Source: PALSA-1296 sp038322815
GTDB lineage: Bacteria > Bacteroidota > Ignavibacteria > Palsa-1295
Length of the DNA: 64,000 bases
Reading direction: 5' to 3'
Assembly (NCBI GenBank): GCA_038322815.1
Contig: JBBQGG010000005.1
Span: 23,464 to 87,463, forward strand
Part shown: positions 18,003-27,700 of the stretch, one piece after another
Layout: each line of letters begins with the position of its first letter
Position numbering within the stretch: position 1 is the stretch's first letter
Translations under genes and position numbers: made by a program
Notes under the pieces: model-generated
Told to the model about the DNA's origin: nothing
What the model saw: the letters and a program-made list of their open reading frames with translations, nothing else
Database searches by the model: none

Positions 18003-18926
18003 ATGAAAATTACCGTTATCGGCGCCGGCAATGTCGGCGCAACCGTAGCTCAGCGTATCGCTGATAAAGAACTTTGCGAACAAATTGTCTTAGTCGATGT
18101 CGTTGACGGCATTCCTCAGGGAAAAGCTCTCGATATGTTCGAATCTGCTCCGGTTCATGGAACAGATACTCGCATCTCAGGAACAAATACGTATGAAGCA
18201 ACAGAAGGCTCTGAGATCGTCGTTATCACTGCAGGCTTGGCACGCAAGCCGGGCATGAGCCGTGATGATCTATTAGCGAAGAATGCTGAGATCGTTGGCG
18301 GATGCGCAGAATCTGCTTTCAAGCATAGCCCGAATGCGATCTTTATTATCGTCTCGAATCCGCTTGATGTGATGACATACGTTGCACTTAAGAAAACAGG
18401 TCTTCCGCGTAACAAAGTTATCGGTATGGCAGGTGTTCTGGACTCAGCGCGTTTCCGAAGCTTCATCGCAATGGAACTTGATGTATCAGTTCAGGATGTA
18501 ACGGCATTCGTTCTTGGAGGTCATGGTGATTCGATGGTGCCCCTTGCACGTTACTCAACAGTTGCAGGCATTCCACTTCCCGAACTTATTCCTGCAGATC
18601 GTCTCGAACAAATTCTCCAGCGCACTCGCGATGGCGGCATTGAGATCGTCAATTTCCTGAAAACCGGAAGCGCATATTATGCGCCCGGATCGAGCGCTGC
18701 ACAGATGGTCGAATCCATCGTTCGTAATAAAAAGCGCATCCTTCCCTGCTCCGTCTGGCTTGAAGGTGAATATGGCTTGAATGATACCGTTGTCGGAGTC
18801 CCTGTAAAACTCGGAAAGAACGGCATGGAAAAGATCATGGAGATCAAACTCACCGATTCCGAAGCCGCAGCCCTGAAAAAAAGCTCTGACGATGTGAAGG
18901 AAAATATCGCGAAAGTAAAATTATAA
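18003..18926 (+). CDS. mdh: malate dehydrogenase
   Basis: Malate dehydrogenase converts malate and NAD to oxaloacetate in the TCA cycle. The 307-residue protein is of the lactate-dehydrogenase-like (MDH3) type common in Bacteroidota and Chlorobi. The nucleotide-binding motif GAGNVG is at residues 7-12 and the NAD-specific acidic residue is in VLVDVVDG. The substrate-binding ARKPGMSRDDL around residue 81, VSNPLDVMTYVA, and the catalytic His174 in GGHGD are all present. It is monocistronic by context: a strong intrinsic terminator begins 18 bases after the stop. Confidence 0.96.
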   Translation: MKITVIGAGNVGATVAQRIADKELCEQIVLVDVVDGIPQGKALDMFESAPVHGTDTRISGTNTYEATEGSEIVVITAGLARKPGMSRDDLLAKNAEIVGGCAESAFKHSPNAIFIIVSNPLDVMTYVALKKTGLPRNKVIGMAGVLDSARFRSFIAMELDVSVQDVTAFVLGGHGDSMVPLARYSTVAGIPLPELIPADRLEQILQRTRDGGIEIVNFLKTGSAYYAPGSSAAQMVESIVRNKKRILPCSVWLEGEYGLNDTVVGVPVKLGKNGMEKIMEIKLTDSEAAALKKSSDDVKENIAKVKL

Positions 18927-18943
18927 CAGAATCAGAGCTTGTC

Positions 18944-18978
18944 AAAAAGAGACGCGAAATCGCGTCTCTTTTTTTTTG
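18944..18978 (+). terminator. intrinsic terminator of mdh
   Basis: The stem pairs AAAAAGAGACGCG (18944-18956) with CGCGTCTCTTTTT (18961-18973) around the loop AAAT and is followed by more T residues. It is a textbook intrinsic terminator for the plus strand. Confidence 0.93.
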
Positions 18979-19036
18979 ATAGTAACTTTTCTCATTGAAA
19001 GCCGTTTATATAATAGTACAAGCTCAATTAGACCTT

Positions 19037-19834
19037 ATGAAAAAATTACATATTGCGGTATTCATCACTTTAGCAGCCTCTTCAATCCTTATTTCCTCAT
19101 GCAGTTATGATCCCGGTCCTAATACCGTACCTGTGGATACGACTCATTATTCAAAGCTAACCTTTAAAAAAGATTTTCATGCGCGTTACGACATCTTTGT
19201 TGTCGATACGGCTGATAAGAATGGCAACAACGTCGATCATCGCATCGATAGCACCCGGATAAATGTAGAGGAAATTGTGGTCGATACCGGCATAACCTAT
19301 AAAGGAAAACCAAAAGTTGCCCGAGTCGTAACGTTTATGGCCGCTCCAAATCGTAACGATACCGCTTATTTTTATCAGGATCCTAATGGAGACTTATATC
19401 GCTATAATTATGGATTCAGTATCCTCAATCAATACACTTTTTTGACGCAGGCGATCGGACATGATATTGACGTAGGATGGGTATTAGCGGCTAAACTTCA
19501 AGCTCCTTCCGGGACGACATGGATTGCCAAAAGCGATACAGAGCACATTCAGGCGCCGCAGCTCGATGTTTTTCTTACAAGTCAGGCAACGATGAAGAAC
19601 GACACAAGTATTCTCGTTGGCACAGAGACGATCAAAGCCAGACATGTTCAACATAAAGTAACTGCTTCGACTCCTCCGGGAATATCTGAAACAGGTGAGG
19701 TAATTATTGACAGTTATCTGTCTGCAGATTTGAGTGCAGTTCTGATCGACTTTTTCAGACATTCAACACTCCAAGGTCAGTTATCCAACTCTAAGACTCA
19801 GGGAAAGATAAAAATTATGACGTCGCATTACTAA
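19037..19834 (+). CDS. lipoprotein of unknown function
   Basis: The start at ATG 19037 is preferred over a TTG at 18995 because it begins a clean lipoprotein signal peptide: MKKLHIAVFITLAASSILISSC, with lipobox ISSC and Cys22 as the modified residue. The mature protein of about 243 residues starts SYDPGPNTVPVDTTHY and is beta-rich. I do not recognise its family. It lies between the mdh terminator and a convergent oxidoreductase gene; its 3' end overlaps that gene's 3' end by 20 bases. It is probably a single-gene unit anchored in the outer or inner membrane. Confidence 0.75.
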   Translation: MKKLHIAVFITLAASSILISSCSYDPGPNTVPVDTTHYSKLTFKKDFHARYDIFVVDTADKNGNNVDHRIDSTRINVEEIVVDTGITYKGKPKVARVVTFMAAPNRNDTAYFYQDPNGDLYRYNYGFSILNQYTFLTQAIGHDIDVGWVLAAKLQAPSGTTWIAKSDTEHIQAPQLDVFLTSQATMKNDTSILVGTETIKARHVQHKVTASTPPGISETGEVIIDSYLSADLSAVLIDFFRHSTLQGQLSNSKTQGKIKIMTSHY

Positions 19835-21245
19835 TAAGACGTCTGGACAGATCCGTTTGTAAAATATTATCAGGATCATATTTCTTTTTTAGCTCGGCAA
19901 ATTTTTTCATGGTATCATCGCCGAGAAATGCTTTGAAATCCTGAGGGCGAAGCGTTGCATCTTTTGCAAAATAAAATCTTCCCCCATTAGCGAGCACCAC
20001 ATCATTCATCTTAGCACACAGCTTCCAAAGTTCTTCTTTATTCTTTTGCGTCACTTTGAAATCAAGCGCCAGAGAAAATCCGTCTACAGCATGGGTGAAT
20101 AAAAATTTATCCGGCTTATGTTGTTTGAATACTCCCAGAAATGGCGGCATACCGGCATCCTGACACATTTCGATCTGTTTGCAGAATACTGTTTCTGCAT
20201 TTTCTTTAGGGACGAATGATTGATACTGAATTAACCCCCCGGCGCCATAAGACTTTTTCCAGCCCGGAACATAGTCGAGCAAGAATGCGAACTCTGCATG
20301 TGATTGCTCATAAGCGACTGCTCCGATGATCGGTAATTTGCTAACGAAAATTCGCAAAGCGTTAATAAATTTCATTCCCTTATTATTTGTAAACGGACGA
20401 AGCAGCATCCAAACAAATGATTTTGGGAAAATTCCGAGTATTGTGTCAGGGAGCATCTGCTTCGAGACTCTCAATGTCTGCGCAGGATTATGATCTTCGC
20501 CGGGTTTGAAATAATTTGCCTGATGTACGATGGATCGTCCGAGTATAGGACCCGATGAAATGCAATCTACCCAGCCGACGAGATAATCGCTTCCCGGGAT
20601 ATGCTTTTCATAAACTTCAAAGAGTTCGTGCAGGTTTTTTGTAGTCCAGGCTTTCACATGCAAAAGACCCGAGTGTACCTTTTTCATCTGCATCGTAATG
20701 CTCGTAAAAATTCCAAACATTCCGAAACCCGAGATCACACTGTAAAATAATTCAGGATCGCTGAGAGGAGTTGCCGTTTTTATTTCTCCGCTCGGCAGCA
20801 TAATATCAAAACTCAGCACATGATCTCCTATAGGACCTGCCTTAAAATTATTCTTGCCGTGAATATTCATCCCTAAACATCCACCGATAGTAGGATACAT
20901 CGTACCCGGCACCACCGGAGGCCACCAGCCGTCTTCGATGATGTATTGCCATAGCTGTTCGATTGTAACACCCGGCTCCATAGTTATAATACCGGTAGAG
21001 GGATCCCAGGAGAGAATACGATTCATACGCGAAGTATCGAGTACAATATTTTCTGCTCCGATTGCTCCGTCACCATAACTTCTACCCGAACCGCGGAAAG
21101 TTATGTGACGATTATTTTCTCGCGCAAGTTGAAATACTTCACGCAGACCTTCAATAGTTGTAGGGCGATAAATATACCCGAAGCTTGAAACTGCGCCGCC
21201 CCAACCTTCTATCTTCTCTAAATGATCGATAGGAAGAACTGCCAT
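19815..21245 (-). CDS. FAD-linked oxidase, DprE1-like
   Basis: A 476-residue protein starting at ATG 21245, where TAATG couples it to the preceding SDR gene; a longer frame to 21317 only overlaps that gene. The vanillyl-alcohol-oxidase-type FAD domain is clear: RPTTIEGLREVFQLA, FRGSGRSYGDGAI, DTSRMNRI, EPGVTIEQLWQYI, VPGTMYPTIGGCLGMNIHGKNN. The pattern GWGxxxxS at the N-terminus and IHGKN downstream resemble DprE1, the oxidase subunit that turns decaprenylphosphoryl-ribose into its 2-keto form. The C-terminal half is the ALO/DprE1-type cap domain. With the SDR next to it, a polyprenyl-phosphate sugar epimerase is a reasonable inference, but substrate and carrier are unknown. Confidence 0.85.
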   Translation of the reverse strand: MAVLPIDHLEKIEGWGGAVSSFGYIYRPTTIEGLREVFQLARENNRHITFRGSGRSYGDGAIGAENIVLDTSRMNRILSWDPSTGIITMEPGVTIEQLWQYIIEDGWWPPVVPGTMYPTIGGCLGMNIHGKNNFKAGPIGDHVLSFDIMLPSGEIKTATPLSDPELFYSVISGFGMFGIFTSITMQMKKVHSGLLHVKAWTTKNLHELFEVYEKHIPGSDYLVGWVDCISSGPILGRSIVHQANYFKPGEDHNPAQTLRVSKQMLPDTILGIFPKSFVWMLLRPFTNNKGMKFINALRIFVSKLPIIGAVAYEQSHAEFAFLLDYVPGWKKSYGAGGLIQYQSFVPKENAETVFCKQIEMCQDAGMPPFLGVFKQHKPDKFLFTHAVDGFSLALDFKVTQKNKEELWKLCAKMNDVVLANGGRFYFAKDATLRPQDFKAFLGDDTMKKFAELKKKYDPDNILQTDLSRRLISNATS

Positions 21246-22030
21246 TAGAAATTCAGTTTGCGGAAAATAAAGGATGGAAGAGAATGAAGGACAAAAGAAA
21301 CGATACGCCATTTCCACGGCACATATTTTACCGTTACGCCGCGTCGGGCTGCTTGAACAATTTCGCGCGCAGTATCTTCAGCGCTATATATCCACATTTT
21401 AGTCGGTGCATCTTTCGACATCGGAGTATCGATCACTCCGGGTTTAATTGTCACAACGCTTACGCCATGTTGGGATAATCTATTTCTCAATGATTCAAGA
21501 TACGTGGTGAGCGCTGCTTTTGAAGTTATATAAGCCGGCATTCCACGGCGTCCGCGTTCACCGGCGATACTTGAGATTCCCACAATCGTCCCGCATCCTG
21601 CATTCTGAAATCGCATTGCTGCTTCATTTAACCAGGCAAAAGCGCCAAGAAGATTTGTTTCGATTATGGATCTATCCTTTTCAAAATTATATTCATCTTT
21701 AGCAACTGCAGGCATAATACCGGAATTATAGATGATTAGATCCAGTCCGCCAAGCTGTTTCGTTATTTCCTGAAAAAGTACGGGTACTTCTGAGAAGTGC
21801 GTGACATCGTGAACGAAAATCGGGAATCGGGTTGCGGGTTGCGGGTTGCGGGTTGCGGAATTACCTTCCGACATCCTTTTCGCAGCTTCTGAGGCAACCC
21901 TTTCAAGTTCTTCTTTACGTCTTGCCACTAAAGCTACTGAAATCCCTTGCGAGGCTAATTCATAAACAAGCGCTTCTCCGATTCCGCCGGATGCGCCGAT
22001 AACGATTGCATGCTTCCATTTCTTTGACAT
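21245..22030 (-). CDS. short-chain dehydrogenase, DprE2-like
   Basis: A 261-residue SDR starting at ATG 22030 (MSKKWKHAIVIGASGGIGEAL). The upstream extension to 22171 has no SDR features. The Rossmann motif GASGGIG is at residues 11-17, YNSGIMP corresponds to NAG, the catalytic Ser is in GISSIAGERGR, and Tyr-x-x-x-Lys is YITSK. A C-terminal KYVPWKWRIVSFVLHSLPSFIFRKL tail suggests membrane association. Its stop overlaps the start of the DprE1-like gene (TAATG). A heptamer array lies within the coding sequence and is translated as about ten residues (TRNPQPATR) between the second and third beta strands, a surface loop. DprE2 reduces the keto intermediate made by DprE1; this role is inferred from the pairing. 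Confidence 0.85.
   Translation of the reverse strand: MSKKWKHAIVIGASGGIGEALVYELASQGISVALVARRKEELERVASEAAKRMSEGNSATRNPQPATRFPIFVHDVTHFSEVPVLFQEITKQLGGLDLIIYNSGIMPAVAKDEYNFEKDRSIIETNLLGAFAWLNEAAMRFQNAGCGTIVGISSIAGERGRRGMPAYITSKAALTTYLESLRNRLSQHGVSVVTIKPGVIDTPMSKDAPTKMWIYSAEDTAREIVQAARRGVTVKYVPWKWRIVSFVLHSLPSFIFRKLNF
21828..21858. repeat. in-gene heptamer tandem repeat (CGGGTTG)
   Basis: The unit CGGGTTG occurs four times with a partial fifth, inside the SDR gene. Because seven is not a multiple of three, gain or loss of one unit would shift the reading frame of the gene and of the coupled DprE1-like gene. Confidence 0.9.
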
Positions 22031-22205
22031 TGGGCATATAAACAGCGATTTTGCAAAGGGGGTTGCGGAAGGTAATGAAGAAGGGAAAATAATTAAACCG
22101 ATTATGATGTGCTTACTGTTAACTAAGACATGGCTCATACCGGATTTATCCCGTAATCTCCAATGAGACAACCTTCCCCAATTTCCTTTTTATTGTATAG
22201 AAAAT

Positions 22206-23240
22206 ATGAAAACATTTTTCTCTCATATAGCTTTAGCTTTTTTACTATTATTCGTACTGCATTCAACCTTCGCTCAGAATGCTGTGGCCCAATACCATCT
22301 TATAAGCAAAACACCTTTGGGTGGTGAAGGCGGATGGGATTATATCACCTGTGCCGATGCCGCACGCAGACTCTATATTTCTCACTCCACTCATGTGATC
22401 GTCTATGATATTGAAGGTGGGAAGATTGCAGGAGATATTGCAAACACAGAAGGAGTGCATGGTATAGCAGTTGCAACGGCGTTCAACCACGGATTTACTT
22501 CGAACGGCAAAAGCAATACGGTGACGATGTTCGATCTGAAAACCCTTGATACGCTGATGCGAATCAAGGTCGGCGATAAGCCTGATGCGATCATTTACGA
22601 ACCGTTTTCAAAATGTATTATTTGCTGCAATGGCAGCAGTGAGAATGCCACGCTCATTGATGCTTTTACAGGAAAAGTAAAAGCTACTATTCCCTTAGGA
22701 GGCGGACCGGAATTTGCTGTGTCGGACGAAAAGGGACATGCTTTCATAAACATTGAAGATAAAAATGAAGTGGTCGAAGTGGATATGAAAAAATTCAAAG
22801 TTTTGCATCACTGGAAAGTGGGACCCGGCGAAGCGCCAAGTGGAATTGCAATGGATAAAGCGACGCACCGTCTCTTTATTGTCTGTGCAAATAAATGGAT
22901 GGTCATCGTTAATGCCAATAATGGCAAGATGATGGCTAAACTTCCCATAGGTAAAGGCGTTGATGCCGTTGTCTTTGATGCCGATAAAAAACTTGCTATC
23001 AGTTCGAATGGTGAAGGGACAATGACCGTCGTTCACGAAATATCTGCCAATAAGTTTGAAGTATCTGAAACGGTACAAACGCAGGTAGGTGCAAGAACAG
23101 AAGCTTTCGATCCGAAAACGCATGATGTCTATCTTCTTTCCTCTGATTTTGGTCCCGCTCCTGAGGCTACAAAAGATCATCCCCATCCCAGACCTGCGAT
23201 ATTGCCAAATACATTCTCACTTCTAAGATTTGGAAAATGA
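22206..23240 (+). CDS. YVTN-type beta-propeller protein, exported
   Basis: A 344-residue protein with a signal peptide (MKTFFSHIALAFLLLFVLHSTFA, then QNAVAQ). The mature part has the repeating pattern of YncE/YVTN propellers: RRLYISHSTHVIVYDIEGGKIAGDI, NTVTMFDLKTLDTLMRIKVGDKPDAI, ENATLIDAFTGKVKATIPLG, NEVVEVDMKKFKVLHHWKVGPGEAPSGIAMD, HRLFIVCANKWMVIVNANNGKMMAKLPIGKGVDAVVFD. It is likely periplasmic or at the surface. The stop is TGA, which shows that TGA is a normal stop in this genome. The biochemical role of such propellers is mostly unknown. It is divergent from the SDR/oxidase pair and stands alone. Confidence 0.85.
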   Translation: MKTFFSHIALAFLLLFVLHSTFAQNAVAQYHLISKTPLGGEGGWDYITCADAARRLYISHSTHVIVYDIEGGKIAGDIANTEGVHGIAVATAFNHGFTSNGKSNTVTMFDLKTLDTLMRIKVGDKPDAIIYEPFSKCIICCNGSSENATLIDAFTGKVKATIPLGGGPEFAVSDEKGHAFINIEDKNEVVEVDMKKFKVLHHWKVGPGEAPSGIAMDKATHRLFIVCANKWMVIVNANNGKMMAKLPIGKGVDAVVFDADKKLAISSNGEGTMTVVHEISANKFEVSETVQTQVGARTEAFDPKTHDVYLLSSDFGPAPEATKDHPHPRPAILPNTFSLLRFGK

Positions 23241-23309
23241 GTAATTAAAGCATAGGTAGACAGAGATTCGGCGGAGTTTTTATTTCGGTACGTAAAGCAT
23301 GACAATATT

Positions 23310-23339
23310 TTTGTTGTCTCTAAATATATCGTATCTTTG
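23310..23339 (+). promoter_or_regulatory. Bacteroidota-type promoter
   Basis: TTTG at 23310-23313 and TATCTTTG at 23332-23339, 18 bases apart, match the Bacteroidota consensus (TTTG at -33, TAnnTTTG at -7). It lies about 110 bases upstream of the next annotated start. Confidence 0.5.
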
Positions 23340-23450
23340 TCCCTAATTTGACTACATCATTTATACTGCATTCTTGATGGAACGACGTTTTTTTCGGCAA
23401 TAGGAGTCAGCAGCAGAAAAGCAGACAGCAATAAAGTTGTTGATTCAGTT

Positions 23451-24137
23451 ATGTCAGATGCCGCAGATTCAGCTATTATAAGTTTTCAAAATCAGCTCGT
23501 TGAAAAACTTAGCAAAAATAATTCGATGAGAAGATACCTTTCACTTCCCATTTCATCTGATTCCTTCAGCACAACTTTACACCGGCATGGTCTTTATGGA
23601 ATTGCAACTCAATTTGAATTCGATACTATTTCACATATACTAAAAGCCATTCCTCATATCAAAAGATGGTCGTTTTGGGTCGGAGGTGGAATAAATTTAG
23701 ATTATTCACCACAAGTTATTGATTGGTCACTTGGAGTAGATCTTCTATTACATTCTGTATTCTCCATCAGAACCGGCATGTTTTTTTACGATTACGAGAG
23801 AAGAGGAGATTCTTACTTTTCCTTTAATGAATCAAGGTTTATCACTCCTGAATCTGTAACAATAATTAATTGGGGTATTTTCGCTCAAGCCAGTTATTTG
23901 TTTTTCGGCCCACGCTTTTTTGCGGAGGCCGGGGTTGGACTGAAAACAATATTTGGTACAGGATTTACCGGAAGAATAAATATTCCCGGATTTCAGAGAT
24001 TCCAGCCATCGGGTCTTATTGGTTTAAGATACCAGCCAATTTTTAGCGGGATTGGAATCGGAATAAGCTATTCGCCTTATTTTAACTCCAATGGACTTCA
24101 AAACCACATCTCATTTAATGAGGGCTTTACTTTCTAA
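23451..24137 (+). CDS. outer-membrane barrel-like protein, start uncertain
   Basis: A 228-residue frame beginning at ATG 23451. It has alternating beta strands with aromatic ends (WSFWVGGGINLDYSPQVIDWSLGVDLLLHSVFSIRTGMFFYDYE) and ends FNEGFTF, with the terminal Phe common in outer-membrane barrels. No signal peptide is present at this start. The same frame is open further upstream to a TGA at about 23349 and reads plausibly (TTFFSAIGVSSRKADSNKVV), but without an obvious ATG, so the true N-terminus may be upstream with an alternative start or may have been lost. A promoter-like element lies just upstream and an intrinsic terminator follows. The function is unknown. Confidence 0.6.
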   Translation: MSDAADSAIISFQNQLVEKLSKNNSMRRYLSLPISSDSFSTTLHRHGLYGIATQFEFDTISHILKAIPHIKRWSFWVGGGINLDYSPQVIDWSLGVDLLLHSVFSIRTGMFFYDYERRGDSYFSFNESRFITPESVTIINWGIFAQASYLFFGPRFFAEAGVGLKTIFGTGFTGRINIPGFQRFQPSGLIGLRYQPIFSGIGIGISYSPYFNSNGLQNHISFNEGFTF

Positions 24138-24144
24138 AAATAAT

Positions 24145-24169
24145 AAAGCCCGAAATTCATCGGGCTTTT
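24145..24169. terminator. intrinsic terminator, both directions
   Basis: AAAGCCCGA (24145-24153) pairs with TCGGGCTTT (24160-24168), with A residues before and T residues after. It separates the barrel-like gene from the convergent trxA and can serve both. Confidence 0.85.
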
Positions 24170-24201
24170 CAAAAATCCTTCCAAATCCTATTAATCCAGG
24201 T

Positions 24202-24540
24202 TCAGACTAACTGCGCATTCAATTTCTCTACAAGCTTTTGCTTGCCTACTGCGCCGATGATCATATCAACCATCTTGCCGCCTTTGAAGATCATAAGTGT
24301 GGGGACTGATCGGATTCCGAAATTCATCGAAATTTCAGGATTCTCATCCACATCGACTTTGCCGATGACGGCTCTGCCTGCATATTCAGTTGCCATTTCT
24401 TCAATGATCGGTGCGATCATGCGGCACGGTCCGCACCATGTTGCTGTAAAATCTACTAATACAGGTTTATCGCTCTTGAGCACATCCTGATCAAATGTTG
24501 CGTCCGTTAAGTGTAACGGCCCTGCTACCATTGTTGACAT
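24202..24540 (-). CDS. trxA: thioredoxin
   Basis: A 112-residue thioredoxin, the general cytoplasmic disulfide reductant. The active site WCGPC is at residues 35-39 in the usual LVDFTATWCGPCRMIAPI context. The cis-proline segment is VRSVPTLMIFKGGK (IRSVPT). Length is normal. The ATG at 24540 is preceded by AGGAAA on the minus strand; another in-frame ATG lies three codons later. It is flanked by a shared terminator downstream and by a TCATTGCGAG-class hairpin between it and dnaE, so it may be expressed alone or from the dnaE transcript. Confidence 0.97.
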   Translation of the reverse strand: MSTMVAGPLHLTDATFDQDVLKSDKPVLVDFTATWCGPCRMIAPIIEEMATEYAGRAVIGKVDVDENPEISMNFGIRSVPTLMIFKGGKMVDMIIGAVGKQKLVEKLNAQLV

Positions 24541-24581
24541 AAGTTTCGTTTCCTTTCTTGGTTTAAAATCTTTCTCATTTA

Positions 24582-24698
24582 TGTCATTGCAAGGAGGCTT
24601 TAGTCCGACGAAGCAATCCCCTGCTGATAAAAGAAATCGTTCGGTCTTTCCGAAGAGGATTGCTTCGTCGTCGCTACGCGACTCCTGGCAATGACACG
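24582..24698. repeat. TCATTGCGAG-class long hairpin
   Basis: TGTCATTGCAAGGAGGCTTTAG at the left and CGACTCCTGGCAATGACA at the right are inverted copies, with inner arms CGAAGCAATCC and GGATTGCTTCG. The whole copy folds as a long imperfect stem. It lies between dnaE and trxA. Confidence 0.88.
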
Positions 24699-24704
24699 TT
24701 TAAA

Positions 24705-27700
24705 TTAACTACAAAATAACAATCTGTTTTTGCCGAAATGTGCTTCGAAATCCGTAATGAAACTATCATCGGCGGCGACGGAAAAACTTTCCGGAAGTTT
24801 ATATCTTCGTGCCAAAGGATTCATAACATTTTCAACAGCGACATACGTCGTGCAATTCCCGCGATGTTTCAAACACAATGCTTTTAATTCCTGCACTGTT
24901 TTTTCAATTTCATCACGGCTTTCAAGTCTTAAGATCACGCCCTTGGCACTTTTCTTTCTGATGCCGGTGATCTCGCTGGCTGTCGTGACAATGAGATTCG
25001 GCACATCATTGATTCCGCCTTTGCGCACTTTGCCTTGAATTGCGATTGGCTGCTCGTCAACAACGAGATGCTGATATTCGCGGTAAGCATCGCTCCAGAA
25101 AACGCAATCTATCTTTCCTGAAAAATCTTCCAAACTGACAATGGCGAATGCTTTGCCGTTGCGATCGAGTTTACGGGTGATCCCGACTATAACTCCTATT
25201 ACGAAAACGGTGTCATTCTGTTTCATATCGATCAGTTCGCTGATGCGATGTGAAGCAAAACTGATCACATCAACTCGGAAGCGCTCAAGCGGATGGCCGG
25301 ATACATAAAAACCAAGCACGGCTTTTTCGCGAGACAGCATTTCGCGCTCGCTCCAAATCGTCGGAGCAGATGTCAGTGGCGGCTCTTTTATCGCCCCTTT
25401 TCCTGCGTCACCGCCGAAAAGATTATCCTGACCTGCATCGGATTTTGATGCCATCGAACCATACGCCAACGAATGCTCCACATTTGCAAAAAGATCGGAG
25501 CGATACTGCCCCATCGTTCGCGAATCCGGCTTAGTTGAATCAAATGCTCCCGATTCAATGAGACCTTCGACTGCGCGTTTATTAACTAACCGCGTATCCA
25601 GTCTTCCCGTAAAACTATAAAGCGATTCGAAGGGACCATTGGCTTCACGTTCTTTGACAATTCCTTCAACAGCTTTTCCGCCGACATTTTTTATTCCGGC
25701 AAGTCCGAAACGAATGCCTTCTTTTACTGCAGTAAATTTTAGCTGGCTTGAATTTACATCCGGTGGCAGCGTCGGAATATCGAATTTCTTTGCTTCATCA
25801 ATAAGCTGCACGATATAATCGGTCGACCCCATTTCATGCGTCATGTTCGCGGCAAGAAATTCCGCTGTATAGTTTGCTTTCAGATATGCTGTTTGATATG
25901 CAATAAGCGAATAAGCAAGACTATGCGATTTATTAAAACCGTAGCTCGCAAATTTTGCAAGTCTATCAAAAATATCGCGTGCAATTTTTTCGGAAATTTC
26001 ATTTGTCAAGCATCCTTCGATAAATGTGGCTTTCATTGCCTCCATTTTTTGCACATCCTTCTTTCCCATTGCGCGGCGCATTTCATCAGCTTTTGCAAGT
26101 GAGAAGCCTGCCAGATCGCGCGCAATACGCATCACCTGTTCCTGAACTACGATGACTCCGTATGTTTCAGCAAGGATCGGTTCGAGTTTCGGATGGAGAT
26201 ATTCAACTGCTTTGCGTCCGTGTTTTCGCTCGATAAATTCAGGAATATATTCCATCGGTCCCGGGCGGTAAAGTGCATTCATTGAGGAAAGGTCTTCGAT
26301 ATTTTCCGGCTTCAAGGCGCGCATATAATTCTGCATCGGCGGAGAATCGAATTGGAACACTGCTATCGTATCGCCTCTGCCAAAGAGCTGATACGTTTTT
26401 TTATCATCAAGTGGAATGTCATCAATATTAATTCTGACGCCGTGATTTTGCTCGATAAGATCGAGCGCTGTGTCAATGATCGAAAGTGTGCGAAGTCCGA
26501 GGAAGTCCATCTTCAGAAGTCCTACATCTTCGACATCCTTCATCGTGTATTGCGTAACGGCTTCTTCGACATTCGGCGCTTTATAGAGCGGCAAATAATT
26601 TGAAATATCACCCGGCGCTATCACTACTCCTGCAGCATGTTTCGAAGCAGATCGTGCAAAACCTTCAAGGATGACAGCGTATTCCAACATCTTCTTCACC
26701 CGTTCATCCTGCGAATATTTTTTTAAGATGTCTTTCATCTCCGGAAGCTCCATCGCTTCTTTAAGCGGAGTGACACGTCCCATAATAACGGGAATAGAAT
26801 TAGTCAGCTCACCAATCACGGAAAGCGGCACTCCCATAACTCTTCCGATATCTTTTAGAACTGCACGAGCTGAAAGCGTTGAGAACGTGATGATCTGTGC
26901 AACGGATTCCTTGCCGTATTTTTCGCGAACATATTCGATAACTTTCTCGCGTTTATCATCGGAGAAATCAATATCTATATCGGGCATTGAAACGCGTTCG
27001 GGGTTGAGAAAGCGTTCGAAGAGAAGATTGTATTTTATCGGATCGACATTGGTAATACCAAGTGCATACGCTACAATCGAACCTGCTGCCGATCCGCGCC
27101 CGGGACCAACACTTACGCCCTGCTTCCTTGCCGCTGCAATAAAATCCTGCACAATAAGAAAATATCCGGGATAACCCATTTTCTTGATAACATCAAGCTC
27201 AAAGTTCGCCCGCTCTTTTACTTCAGAGTTTACCAACCTATATCGTTTATCAATCCCTTCCCACGTAACTTTTTCAAGGTATTCATCAAGTGTCTTCACT
27301 CCTGATCCTTCAGGTATCGGAAAGCTTGGAAGTTTTAATTCTTTACTGATTGTGACATTACATCTCTCAGCGATCTCTAACGTATTTTCAATCGCATCTT
27401 CATATTCACCGAAGAGCACCTTCATTTCTTTCGGCGAGCGGAAATAATATTCCGGTGTGCCATATTTTAATTTCAAGACGTCGGGAGGCGAATCCTTATC
27501 GGCATCTTTAATATACATCAGCACATTATGTGCTGTTGCATGTTCGGGCAGTGTGTAGTGAACATCGTTGGTGCAGATAAGCTTCAAACCCATTTCCTTG
27601 GCAAGTTTAGGCGCGCTTGCCAGAACTTTCTGCTCTATCGGAAGATGATGATTTTGAATTTCAACATAAAAATCCGTATCGAAGATATCTTTATAGAGAC

